Assembly: GCF_025698545.1 (NCBI RefSeq)
Contig: NC_068571.1
Span: 41,139,733 to 41,203,732, forward strand
Source of the DNA: Gossypium raimondii
Taxonomy: Eukaryota > Streptophyta > Magnoliopsida > Malvales > Malvaceae
Direction: 5' to 3'
Length of the DNA: 64,000 nt
Position numbers and translations under genes: made by a program
Shown here: positions 24,715 through 36,529 of the stretch, piece after piece
How the letters are laid out: every line of letters begins with the position of its first letter
Numbering within the stretch: position 1 is the first letter of the stretch
The notes under the pieces: generated by a model
Seen by the model: only the letters and a program-made list of their open reading frames with translations
What the model was told of the DNA's origin: nothing
Databases searched by the model: none

Positions 24715-25135
24715 ATTTATAAACTTAGCATAGATAGTTCATCCTTAGGTGACCCAGACAAAGTTGGAGCGGGTGCTCTTATTCAGGACCATCGAGGGAA
24801 TTAGATAATTGGATCTTTCTAACATATTCCAAGTGCTAATAGCGTCCAAGCGAAGCTATGGGTCCTTAAAGATAGATTTTAACTACTTAAAAACTTGAAT
24901 CTAATTGATCTTGGGATTGAAGTTGGCACTACCATTTTTATTCAATTAATGTCAAATAATATTTTTCCTAATATTATTCTTTACCCTTTGGTTGATGAGT
25001 GCAAGATGCTTCATTGATCTTTGACGTCTAGACCTCTGAAGCATATCTTTTGTAAAGGGAACAAATGCTCCGATGTATTGGCTCGGCTAGAGAAATTTTC
25101 AACTTTCTTCTCCCTCATATGGTTATTGCTTTTTT
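24715..25135 (+). pseudogene. RNase H fragment of a second LINE
   Basis: In the + frame starting near 24715, KLSIDSSSLGDPDKVGAG is followed by ALIQDHRGN, a stop, then HIPSANSVQAKLWVLKD and, after more stops, PLKHIFCKGNKCSDVLARL. This is the RNase H domain found at the 3' end of plant LINE ORF2 (first catalytic Asp in IDSSS, last Asp in CSDVLARL). It is interrupted by several stops. The solo LTR at 22278-24709 sits directly before it, and the sequence left of that LTR may be the rest of the same fragment. Confidence 0.75.
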
Positions 25136-25266
25136 ACTTTATTTAGGCAGTGTTTAGAAAGCCACCTAGTAATTAGATTTGGGTGTAATTGCTCATAATT
25201 AAATAAGGGTGGCATGTTTGGTTAAACATTGTAATTTGTGGGTCTCACCGAATTGGGTGTAATTCG

Positions 25267-26300
25267 TGTCACATCCCAAAAATTAGGTTAGTAGATCCGG
25301 ATTAGTAAATAGAGGGTTAGTGAACCAGAAACAGTAATAAGGTTAGATAATTAAATAATTAAGAATAATTAAATAAAATAATTAATATTTAAAAAAAGTA
25401 GGTTAAGAAATTTAAAACAGATTTTAAAAACGAGACTTGATTTGAAAATAATTTTGAAATTGGCTTTAATTGAAAAACAAGGACCAATTTGGAAAAGGGG
25501 GAAAACTGTAGGTGGTCAAATGGGAAAATGCCCATTTTTTTAAAATCTGGTTGGCTATTTAAAACCACCCGCATTCCTTCCCTCCCATTTATCTTCTCTT
25601 TCAAAAATTTTGCCAAACACAAATCAAAGCTTTTCTTCCAAAATTAGTTCTTCCTTATTTATTTCTAAACTCTCCAAACACAAAATCTTCTTTCAATTTC
25701 AAAGAATACTTATGTTTTCAACCTCAATTTCTCTAAAGTTCTTCACACATTCAAACTCGAAATAGCTACATAGCACATCGATTTTGCAAACTTAAGGTAA
25801 CAATCTGACTTTTCATCATCAAACTAAGTGTGCTATCATTTTAAACTGAGTTTTAATTGATTAAATCACGATTTCAATAAACCAATTGATTTTATGTTGA
25901 TTTTAAGCTTGAAAATGGTGTATCTCGTAGTATTAAGTTAAACTACTATTTTCAAAGCTATTTTCAACTTATTTTGGTCCTATTAGAAGATTTTTAATCC
26001 TAATTTAACAAGTCTTTAAGTAATTTTGAAAGATATGAAAGATGAGATCCACGTAATTAGACAAAATTGAAGGTTTAAATTTGTAATTAGGTGATATTTA
26101 GGAAGATTGGGATCTAAATTAAGGTTTAGAAACAAGATTTGAGTGGTGAAATCATATTTTCGGCAAAACTAGCTAAGTTTTCAGTATAGAGATCTAAAGG
26201 CTTTGATCTGTGATTTCAGAATGTATTAATCTTCTTTGATACTGTTTGTAATGCCTTTGCATTGTATTTGATGTGTATGTAAAGTGCCAACTCATTTTGG
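25267..26300 (+). mobile_element. Probable LTR fragment, 3' end not found
   Basis: TGTCACATCCCAAAAATTAGG has the look of a gypsy LTR start, and the following sequence has the AT-rich, gene-free style of such LTRs, with a possible leader (CTTCCCTCCC, CTCTCC) near 25576-25680. I could not find a matching TG...CA end with a duplication of the flanking ATTCG, so the right boundary is a guess. The 120 bp before it (25145-25266, GGCAGTGTTTAGAAAGCC) resembles the end of a small DNA transposon. Confidence 0.35.
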
Positions 26301-28849
26301 AGCCTCTACAAGCAAGGACAAAGGCAAACCTTTGTGGTGGAAGCTAGTTGTTAAGGTGAGTGATCTTGTGTGCTATAATTAATGCACAAAACAATGAGTT
26401 AAAGGGGGCTTAGGTGATAAAATCATCTAATCTATGTCCTATAAGTAAATGTTCTTACTTTAGTTTTGATTATTAAATAAACAATATTATACGTGTCGTG
26501 AAAGGCTAAGTGTGTGATGTAATTATATAAGTTGAATATGTGACTGAATATGTCTTGTGAATAACTGGATTCATGTACACACCTCTAATATGAGAGTGAG
26601 TTTAGCTCAATGAACAATATGTAAATTTGATATGTTGGGTAATTTGATTTGACATATCCTTAAAGGAGATCTTTTGCTTCATGACATCCTTCATCTCCGA
26701 ATCCACACTCTCATTATTCTCAATACCTTTATTCCTTACCTTTTTTGTAGCTCTCTCCAAATCAGCCAGCAAAGAGAGCTTGGTGGTTCATTACTTGCCG
26801 GAGACCTTATATTGACCTCCGTCTCTAGTTTTACTTACTTATTTGACTTTTATTTTAATTCACTTTTAATGTAAGTTTTTTTTACCATTGGAAAAAATTA
26901 AATAAAAGGGATTTTATACATTTTTTAATTTGGAAAGTTTTTTAAAAAAAAATTACAAGGTTAGCATTATTGTAGATGTAATTTCATGTATTATCTTTTT
27001 AAGGGCATTGTTTGTCATGTCACCTTCCAGTAATGATCAAACCAATGGTTGAAGTTTTGTTAAGGAGAAGACTTATTGATTTTATTTTTGTTAGTGAAAG
27101 CTCAACCAAGTGCATTTAGAGATCAATTAATTTTTTAATATTTTTACTAGGAATTTTTTAAAAAATTCTTGGCCTAAATTAAATAAATAAAAACCTTTTT
27201 TTAAAAATAAAATAATAAATCATATAATTTTTAGCTTGACAAAAAAAATCCAGGAAGTCTATGTTTATGGTCATCCCCATCAGTACATTTTCCTTTTCTT
27301 CTCAAAATAAGGAAACGCCTAAAATAACACGCTTTAACCAAATAAAAAGAAGAGGAAAATTGGGATTTCAAATTGACACATGCACTTAGGGCTCTCTTTT
27401 CTCAAAATTTATTGGATGGATTGGCCTTGCTTTAAAACGTTATAAAAATGAGAGGAAGTTTGAAATGCCTGCCTTGGGGGCTCTCTTTTTTCATTTTGGA
27501 TGGATAAATTATAAAATCAAAATTTAAAGGTTTAAATATGTTTGTACTCTCTACACAATTTGTATTTTTGAAATCTAGTTTCTCTACTTTTTTAAATTTA
27601 GAAATTCAGGTCTAGTTGTTACTACTATAGAAATTCACTGGTTTGACATTTTAAATTCTTTTTAAAAATCATTTGACAGTGATACGGCGAAAAAGTTGTG
27701 TTGAAAATGTTTATGTGATTTTTGCTTGAAAACATCTATTTGAACTTGCACGATAAAATAATTTTTTTGTTGGAATAATATTCTTAAGAAAAAATATTGG
27801 CGTTACCATTGTAATTAAAGTAGTTAACAATATTAACTATTTAGACTAACTAATGACATTATAAAAATAGAAAGATCAATTTATGTAAAAAAATTAAAGT
27901 ATATGGATTCAATTCAAGTTTCAACATAGTATAAGGGCCAAACTCAAAAGACGCGTCCCTAAGGAAACAATTATATGTAACCACGTAATATTTTCATTAA
28001 AAAGGTTAACAATATTAACTATTTGGACTAACCAATAACATTATAAAAAAATAGGAACCAAATTATTTTTAAAATTTAAAGTATAGAGATTAAATCTAAA
28101 ATTCAAGTATAAAAGTTAATATTTTCTTATAATGTAAAGGGAAAAGAGAGAAGACTTTTCAGGCCTTCCTTTCATATATAATTTATATAAATCATAAAAG
28201 TAAATTATCAAGTTAAATTCAATTAAAATAAGAAATGAGGATTAAATCCAAAATATAATTATAGTGGAGAGATCAGGATTGGAATTTCATGAGGAAAAGA
28301 AGGTGTCATGAAGGATAGTGTATGCATGAGCTGGCTTGGATTTCCGGACTTTCAAGTTTCTGCTTTCTAGTGTGAATTGCCTTACTTTCTCTTAAATTAC
28401 TACTTTTGGTTTCTTTTATCTTAACTTGGTTTTCCTACTTTTACTTTCTATAAAATTTTGTATAACAATTATTCATGTACCTAAATTATCGGGTAAACTA
28501 CAATATCAATCTCATTTAAGATGAAAGATTAAAAATCAAAACAACACACAATTAGTGCCTAAATAAAAGAATGGGTAAGCGTTTAAACGTTATATTTGCC
28601 TTTTCATCAAATAAATATATAATCATATAATATTATTAAATTTTACATACCAAAATGAGATTTAAAAATTATAAATATGTCGGCATCAATATTGTTATTA
28701 GTATAGAAATATAAGAATTCAAGTGCATTAAAATACGTTTTATCTTCTTGAAAAGAGTTAGGAGTAGTTTTAGACATTATGTCAAACGAAAAAGAAAAAA
28801 AAATATAAATATCAAATTGGGATAAGATTTGAAGTTGAGAGACGGAATG
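26301..28849. other. Intergenic, AT-rich, with a direct repeat
   Basis: No gene is recognised. Two copies of a segment of about 110 bp lie at roughly 27815-27925 and 27995-28108 (both with TTAACAATATTAACTATTT). Together with 27530-27650 they look like parts of worn inverted-repeat transposons. The segment 26670-26830 is slightly less AT-rich, but its frame has no recognisable domain. Confidence 0.4.
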
Positions 28850-29173
28850 AGGCTAAATTAGTTGAATATGCCAAAAAAAAAGTTAATTGGCCAAATAGAC
28901 TTTTTTTTAAAAAAAATTTAAGGAAATAGGTCATTTTTCGAGAGAGTGTGTGAAAGCTCGTCTAATTAGGTGCACTTTCTGCACAGTTAGTATGAAGCGC
29001 GTTCAGTTGAACGAGTTTTTCTACTGATATATCTTTGTAATTATCGGAAAACGCACCCAATTGGGCACGCTTTCACACACTTTCTCCAAAAAATAGTCTA
29101 TTTCCATACATTTCAAAAAGTTTACCTATTTTACCAATTAATTTTTTTTTGACATATTTGACTAATTTAGCCT
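28850..29173. mobile_element. Small inverted-repeat element (MITE-like, about 320 bp)
   Basis: The left end AGGCTAAATTAGT and right end ACTAATTTAGCCT are inverted repeats, and similarity continues inward for roughly 100 bp on each arm (TTAATTGGCCAAATAG against its partner; GAGTGTGTGAAAGC against GCTTTCACACACT). No coding capacity is present. The flanks share GAATG but no clean target duplication, so the superfamily (MULE-like is my guess) is open. Confidence 0.65.
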
Positions 29174-31530
29174 AGAATGGCAAAGTGATTTGCTGCGTGC
29201 GGATGTGAGCCTGCTTGATAAAATAATATGAATCAGCTTATATTTCCCGAACATTACAATGACACTGCATTTATATTCAGCTTAACCTGTGGATTTACAA
29301 CATTTGCTTGGTGTCACTGTGCTAATGATATAGTTTACAGATGCTTTAAAGCAGGTGTATTGCCTGATTAAATTGATGTTCGGTGAATTGATACATAGCT
29401 AACTATAGTTGTTACTTTATATATATGGGTAGTTTTGTTGAATTAGGGTAGTACTCATCTGGATAAGATTTGAACTTAAAAAATTTATTTTGTTGTCCCT
29501 ATTTTGTGGCTAACAATTCAATCACGTTGATAAACAGTGAGAGGTGATAATGAGCAAGGAAAATACTTTTCAATAATAGAAATCAAATTTGAAGTTACTC
29601 AGTGAGACACAAAAATTAAACTGAAAGATTAGAAATAGAAATCAGAAATGTGTACACATTTAAGAGTTGAAGAAAAGCTTGAAATCCAATGAACCCATAT
29701 ATGTATGTCTCATCAAAATTCGTCATGTTGACCTCTTAATAGCTCCCAAACAAAACCCATTTTTTGTTTCATATGAACCAACGTGATGCCGTCTGTAGAC
29801 TGTATTCCTTGAATCAGGAAAACAACCCCATAATGCCAACACACATCAATCACCTTTCTTTGTTTTTCATGCTGCTCTCCACCTCAGCTTTCTTTTTCTT
29901 TTCTCATTTTTTTTTTGCAAGATTTTTCGATATCCATCAGCTTGACTATTTCTAAGTCGAGCTGAATTCGACCTTAAATATTAACATACTTTGTTCAAGT
30001 AATTTTTTACACACTCTTTATTCTTTTATTTTTAAAATCCTTATCACTGAAGTTTATTTATATTAAATTTTTGTTAAGTTTATAATTATCTTTTCTAATA
30101 CGAAATTTATAGTTATTTGATGCAATAACAAATCCCGAAAAAATTAATATCTATACACAATAAATCGATCCTACTGAGAAAGGCACGTGCAAGTTACTAT
30201 TTTTGGAGATAGCATAGATTCTATAGAAGAGCACACCATTGGCATGTGCCTCGCGGCATGGTCCTCATGCCAGATGTCGTGCAAACAACGGTACAACGTT
30301 CGTGCAGCTTCGGTCGGCGTCGGCGATGGATACATCTTGTATCCTTATTATACATTATCATATAACTTCCGAAGCGTTGCACATGACAGGTACCTAACGG
30401 CCATGTGCCAATCCATTCGCTAGTACTTTCCATTCCCAAGCCCCGCCTTTTGATATGGAAATAGACCCTCGATTTCTTTTCCTTTTCTAATTTCATCTCA
30501 TCTGGCTGACCATGCAAAAGCCAAAAGGTGCTTAGCAATAGATGCCGTTGGAAAAGAAAGAAACTCAAGTTTATGATTCTTCAATAATTTAAACTAGACT
30601 TTAACCAATAAATATTGGTAACACATATACAAATAATCATGACCCTTAAATATAAATAATAAAACGAACGTAAAAAAAGAACTAAAATTTGGATCTATCA
30701 TAATGAGTTAAAATAATAATTTAAAACCAATAAATGTTAGATACAATGATAAAATCTGATGTACTTTCAAAGAAAGAACACATATTAAAATCTTGGAGAT
30801 ACATTATTAGGAAACATAGCCACAAACTCCGAATATTCACTGCAAAATAGACATAAAAATAATTAAAATATAAGTAAAATATATATTTAATAAGTTAACA
30901 ATCGATAGTTCTTTTAATAAACTCAATAATTTTTATACATTAATATTATATTTATATTTATTTTTTATAAGTTTACCAATTAATAACACTAAACTCAGTG
31001 AAAAAAATATTATTAACGCTAATGTAATTGAGAAACAGGCAGGGTAAAAGCCTCATTAACTAAATAGGAAATTTGTGTTTAACCTCTCAAAATTAAAATA
31101 TCTAATTTAAACATTTTTAGCCTTTGATTTAATATAAAATTATAGTTTTTGCCCTCTAATATAATTAATAATGCTATTTAAGCATTTTTAACAAAATTTT
31201 ATTTTGCACCCTCTCTCAAAATTTTGTAGTTTTATCCCAGCGCCTTAAACAAAATTTTCTACTTAAATTTATTTTTAATTAATATTTATAGACCTTTATA
31301 ATTAATATAAAATGGAACTTCCTTTTAGCAATTAAATAACTATCTTGATCAAATTTATATATATACTATTATAAAACTTACTTTTGATTGAGTTGGCGTG
31401 TGAAGTTTGCTGAGCATCAACTCAACTACTGAAATGACTTAAAATATTACATTTTAACAAAATAATAAATATTATTATAATGATTTTTTGTCTTTTTATC
31501 ATGTTTTTATATATAAAATATTAGGTAAAC
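29174..31530. other. Intergenic, with a GC-richer island at 30180-30430
   Basis: Most is featureless AT-rich DNA. About 250 bp at 30180-30430 is clearly richer in G and C, with a G-box-like CACGTG (30183-30188), GGTACC, and short palindromes such as GGATACATCTTGTATCC. Frames exist on both strands but show no domain, start context or splice sites that I can defend. It may be a gene fragment or a regulatory island. Confidence 0.4.
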
Positions 31531-32827
31531 TACTAGAATAATTTTTTATAGTTCACCTATTAATTTTTTATAGTCACTCAACTTTTTAAAATTAAATATA
31601 TTAATCACTCTCCTAATAGTTGTTGTTAGATGAGTGATGGAAAGTCTTGTGGACTTATTTTATTGACTTATAACAAATTTAGCCTTCAATGTTAATGCAT
31701 TCTATCAATTTGATCCTAAATCTAAAAATTTAACAATTTTGACCCTTAATGTTTACAAAATTTTTCATTTTAGTTCTAGTTCTAAAATTTCAATAAATTT
31801 AGCCTTCAACATATATAAAACTTGTCAATTTACTTCGATTCTAAAAGTTTAAAAAATATTAAAATTCAATTTTTATTAAAGATTATAAAAATTATTTAAA
31901 TTTTTAAAAAAGTATAAATAATTTATAAATAAAAAAACCAAAACATATGTATTAAAAAAACAAAAAAAATTCAAATGATTTAAAAAGAAATGAGCATGAA
32001 ATAGAATGATGGATATTAGAGAGAGATGAAGATGGACATCCCCATGGGATAGAGAATCGACAAAGTTATCTCCCATATTTCAATTTCGCTTATATATTCA
32101 ATTTCTTTCTAGGACTTCGGTCGCTTGGCCGACGTACTTGGACTACCCAAGTTTGGAAGTATATGAAGACATGTCTGAGTTGAAAAAACAAGGCCAAAAA
32201 AAAAAAACTTTTCCTAAATTTTAATTTCAAGAAAGATTTCACATAGTTGTTTTATCTACTTGAAGATTAGGTCTTTGTATATTTTTAAAATTAAAACTAA
32301 AATAATTGTTTTGTGATAGTTTTAAAATGTTAGTTTTAGAGGAATTTAATTAAATAATGTGATATTAATTTAAATATGACGCTTAGATAGTTAGATTTAA
32401 GTCACTTGTTTTTTTACCATATTCACGAAGGTGGCATTAGTTTAAAATGAGTACAATACGAATGATGTTAAATACTCTTATTGTTCAATGGGTTCTAGAG
32501 GTACATTAAGGATTATTAAATTTTTTTTTTGAAATATGTAGAATTATAATGAAAATGACAAATTTTATAAATGTTTAGGGATAAATTTATTGAATTTTAG
32601 AATTCAAACTAAAATAAAAAAATTTGTAAATATTGAGGGCTAATTTTTTATTAGGGTAAAAAAAGTTCATGTTAGCTTTCGTCACTCATCTAATAGCACT
32701 AATTACGAGCAAGTGACTAAAATATTTAATTTTAAAAATTAAATAACTAAATTGAAAAGTTAATAATTGGATGATCAAAATAAAATCAAAAGCATAGTTG
32801 AGAGATTATTCTTATTATTTACCCTAA
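31531..32827. mobile_element. Inverted-repeat DNA transposon, non-autonomous (about 1.3 kb)
   Basis: The left end TTAGGTAAACTACTAGAATAA and the right end, read in reverse, TTTAGGGTAAATAATAAGAATAA are clearly related. Similarity runs inward about 150 bp to GTTAGATGAGTGATGGAAAG on the left and its partner CTTTCGTCACTCATCTAA near 32679-32696 on the right. The style matches MULE-type terminal repeats seen elsewhere in the window. The central part (about 31990-32200) is less repetitive and could be captured host DNA, but I do not recognise it. I did not find a convincing target duplication. Confidence 0.6.
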
Positions 32828-34780
32828 ATTTTTAAATAAAACAACTAAAACCATTACTTGAAATGATGGGTATTAAATCTACCAATTTTAAATTTCACGG
32901 AGAAAAGCAAAATAAATTCATGGATAAAAAAGTAGTGCAAATCCAAGGAAGACTAAGTAACATAGAATTAAAATTTGTTGTCACCAAGGTAACATGCAAT
33001 CCTACAAGAAATATGTATATATATATATATATAAAGTCGCAAGATAATAGAATAAATACAAGCATAAATATAAATATAGAATATAAATAACAATAATTCG
33101 AAATATTCAAGAATAAACCGACATTACGAGAATTTCAGTTTCAAATGTGATGTCAAAATGATTATGATTTCATAGCATACCTCGATTGTTTTTTCAATCG
33201 AATTTTATTAATTTATTCTAATTCTTAAAATAAATAGATAATTAAAATTAATAGTTTATCATCCTCAATACCCAACAGTAAGAGATGAATCCTATATTTT
33301 TCATGGAACAGAGAATGAGCAAATATTAATGAATAAGAAAAGAAGGATAAACAATTCTAATAAAATCGAGCTTCTATCTAGAGAAAATGAAATTAACTAA
33401 ATCGCCTAATATAATAAAATATGTTTAAAGAGAAAAATAAAGTACAAATATGAAAGTAATTAAGTAGAACTGCCCAAATTTCCTCAAGTGCAACAACTAG
33501 CGTAACTTGTGCTCCTCACCATGCGCAATTGCACAAAATTGGCTTAACCTCTAATGTCTAATCATGTACAAATATGATTAGAATTAGTAACCAAAATTGT
33601 ATGGAATAATGTTTCGAAATTAAACTCCATATAATTTAATTCATCAATTGCACTGTTATATTTGAAGTCGAGTCATTATTAAATTTCCACAATATCACAT
33701 GATTGGATTGACAGGTAAAGTCGTTACCATTATGAAACTAAAAGAGAGGCCTCTGCCTCTCTCTCTCCACGTTATTGCTACCATTGTTCAGCTTAATTGT
33801 ATATTTAATATAGGTGCAGGCCACCATTGCATTTCCCCATGTCCTTAAACCTCAATAGGTGCTAATTTAAGTTAATGGGCATGTGTTCAGATCAGTAAAA
33901 CCTGATTCAGGGATTCGTGTGTGTGTGACAAATAAGTTTTGTTATCCTTTTGTCATCAAATAGTCTAAATTGAATTACTAATTTAATAATTATGGGTACT
34001 GTTACGGATGATTTAGGAAAGGAAAGAAGTTAAGATTGGGAGGTGTTGTTTTGTTGTAAAATTATGGGGTCATTTTAAGGAAATAAACTGCTTCAGATTT
34101 CTGCTCCGCAATTTGTACTCTATTCAGAAGAACCTCAAATGTACACTAGCTCCTGTCTCCACCACCATACTTGTCGCACCCAAAAAATTAAGTGATCGCG
34201 AATCTCAAAAGTAAGGTTAATTGGTTCTTACCAAATTAATTGATTTTATGTTTAATTGGAGTCATTAAATGCCTGCTTATCATTTTAGTTAAGAGAACAG
34301 TGGGCAAAACTTCTTACACTCGAGGTCTAATTTAAATATCCCTCCCTCCTCAACCAAAAGCTTGTTTAATAAGCATTTAAAAGCATTAGACTCAAATTAC
34401 CATAGTTCAAAGAAACTAAAAAGAGACCTTTTTCGAGGCTATGGGTGGCAAACAATTGGAATTTCATCCATTTTGGATTTCACATGAAATCGATTTTAAA
34501 AGTAGACCTATTAATTCTTATTTAAAAGTTCTAATATTTTCTATTTAAAAGAACATTTGAGGTTTTGATAGATCGACCTAAAAATAATAGGAAGCATATA
34601 GTAATAGTAATAAAGAGGAAGAAATGGAAGGAGAGGAAGCTGAGTGCTGAAAAGGTGGGAAAGGGTTTAATGGGATTTATTTATGTATTATCCAATAGGA
34701 AAGTTTTAACATTGCGTGAGTGAGAAAAGGAGAAAAAAGAAGAGCCATCTCTTTCTCTTGTCTTTATTTGCATTCCATTG
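32828..34780. other. Intergenic, with an AT microsatellite
   Basis: An (AT)n run lies at about 33015-33032. The last kilobase, from about 33720, is less repetitive and probably contains the upstream regulatory region of the DUF1635 gene. No exon or RNA gene is recognised. Confidence 0.45.
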
Positions 34781-34783
34781 CTC

Positions 34784-34790
34784 TATAAAT
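34784..34790 (+). promoter_or_regulatory. Likely TATA box of the DUF1635 gene
   Basis: TATAAAT lies 96 bp before the start codon at 34886, followed by a pyrimidine-rich stretch (TTTCCTCCTTTTTCTTTTC), as expected for a 5' UTR of about 65-70 bases. Confidence 0.6.
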
Positions 34791-34885
34791 GTCTGCCTTC
34801 TCTGAACTCCCTTTCTCAGTATTTCTGGTCTTTTCCTCCTTTTTCTTTTCTTTGCATTCATTGGGTTCATTTTTTTCCCCAGCAA

Positions 34886-35916
34886 ATGGAAGACGTGGTT
34901 CCCTTGTGGAACTATCAAGAGGTGGTCTTACTTGCTTTATGTTAATATTTCTGGTTCAATATTCTATGATTTTTTTTAAATATAGGTCTATTTTGGGTCT
35001 ACATGTTCCCACCCAAACCATAGGGTTTGGCAAGTGCAATTTTGATGAAGTCTGAAACTAACCCTTTTTCTTTTTCTTTTTTCTGGTTAAACAGGATTTT
35101 GATGAACTGAAACTCAAGCTTCAATACACTAGTATTGAGCTAGAGTCGGTGAAAATGGAAGCATATGAACAAATAAGGAAATACAGGGATGAAGTGAACC
35201 ATTTGGTGAATCTTGTAAAACTTGCTTGCCAAGAAAGAGATGAAGCAAGAGATCAGTTCCAAAAGCTAGTTAACAAGTTAATGGCTTCTTCTTCTTCTTC
35301 TACAATCCTCCCTCAACCCCAGCCTGAAAATCTGCTTGTGATTGCAGCAGCAAAAGCAAACTCAAGCATAACTGAATCAAACAGTTTATCTGAGACGTAT
35401 AATCATCACCCCTCACATGGGTCTTCCCCAGTAGATTCCTTGTTTGATGCAGTCACTTCACCAGATTTTTCAAGCATTAATAATAACATGGTTGACAACA
35501 GTTTGATTCATAACCTTGCAAAGGGGAAAACTTTGCCTGAAAAAGGGAAGCTTTTGCAAGCTGTAATGGAAGCAAGCCCTCTTCTTCAAACACTTCTCGT
35601 TGCTGGGCCCCTTCCTCGATGGCGAAATCCCCCACCGCCTTTGCAAACTTACAAAATCCCACCTGTTTCCATCAGAGCTTGTCATTCTAAACTTGATAAC
35701 CAGAAACCAGATGCCTATCCCAATCCCAGTTCTACTGTTGTTGTAAAACAATTGAACAACTCATCACCAATGTGCCCTCAAATGATTCGTGGGTCTGGTC
35801 AGTCATGTTCAGTCGCTATGTTGGATTTTGCAGCTTCTGCTTCTGCCTCTGGGGTGAGCAATGGTGCTAACTCTCAAATCTCATTCCTAGCAGGAAAGCG
35901 CCAAAGGCTTCAATGA
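34886..35916 (+). CDS. DUF1635 family coiled-coil protein
   Basis: Two exons, 34886-34921 and 35095-35916, with a 173-bp GT-AG intron in phase 0, give 285 residues. Exon 1 encodes just MEDVVPLWNYQE, the conserved start of DUF1635 proteins. Exon 2 continues with DFDELKLKLQYTSIELES and a heptad-like segment to about residue 65 (HLVNLVKLACQERDEARDQF, then LVNKL), which is the DUF1635 core and probably a coiled coil. Next come a Ser run (about residues 66-72), a low-complexity middle with GSSPVDSLFDAV, a conserved PEKGKLLQAVMEASPLLQTL segment and the typical basic end GKRQRLQ. The function of the family is unknown; no signal peptide or membrane helix is visible. Starting at the in-frame ATG of 35149 would lose the conserved N-terminus. 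Confidence 0.88.
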
Positions 35917-36524
35917 GTTGAAAGAAGGTTTCCTTCAGTTTTGTAAAGGTTAAAATCAATGTGAGGGTGATGGTGTACATTGGATACGCTTTTTAGAGGA
36001 TTAATTTGGATGATTTTAGAGTAGTACAGCTTTTTAAACACTTTTAACTTCTGGTTTATTACTTTATTTGAACCAAAAGCTTATATACGTATTTATTATT
36101 CATGATCCTCTTCGATGAAATTTAACCTTAAAAAAACCTTGCAGTTAAAGCTGAATATGCAAAAATTGAAATACAAAGAACTATGACAGTGAATATATCA
36201 ATAGAAAGTACGTTGGGACTACTTATTTTGGGACAAATTAAGAGGTATGAATGAAAATTTTGAAAAAGTGAGTACGGTAAAGGAAACTGATGGTAAATGA
36301 GTAATGAAAGCGGTTGGAGTGGAATGGTTGGTGATTTGATGATGGACATTGTCTTGGGATGGCGGCCCCAAGTTTTTGATTGTTAGGCACACTTAGTGAT
36401 GTTGACCGAATGTGGTATCGTTTTTATGTATTGCTATTGGTATATTTTAGTCTACTGGTTGATATTTATAGAGGTGACTGTTATAGAGAGGTTTTTAAAA
36501 ATAGATGTAGATATATGTTAATGC
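35917..36524. other. DUF1635 3' UTR and downstream spacer
   Basis: The first 150 bp or so are probably 3' UTR (GTTTATTACTTTATTTG near 36051-36067). The rest is AT-rich spacer up to the solo LTR. No gene is seen on either strand. Confidence 0.5.
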
Positions 36525-36529
36525 TCAAT

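Noticed and set aside
30345-30372. Resemblance to a recombinase site (ATAACTTC half)
   Set aside because: Only one short half-site matches and there is no inverted partner; chance match.
30187-30568. Frames on both strands of the GC-richer island, or a microRNA hairpin
   Set aside because: No domain, splice pattern or long paired stem with a known mature microRNA could be seen.
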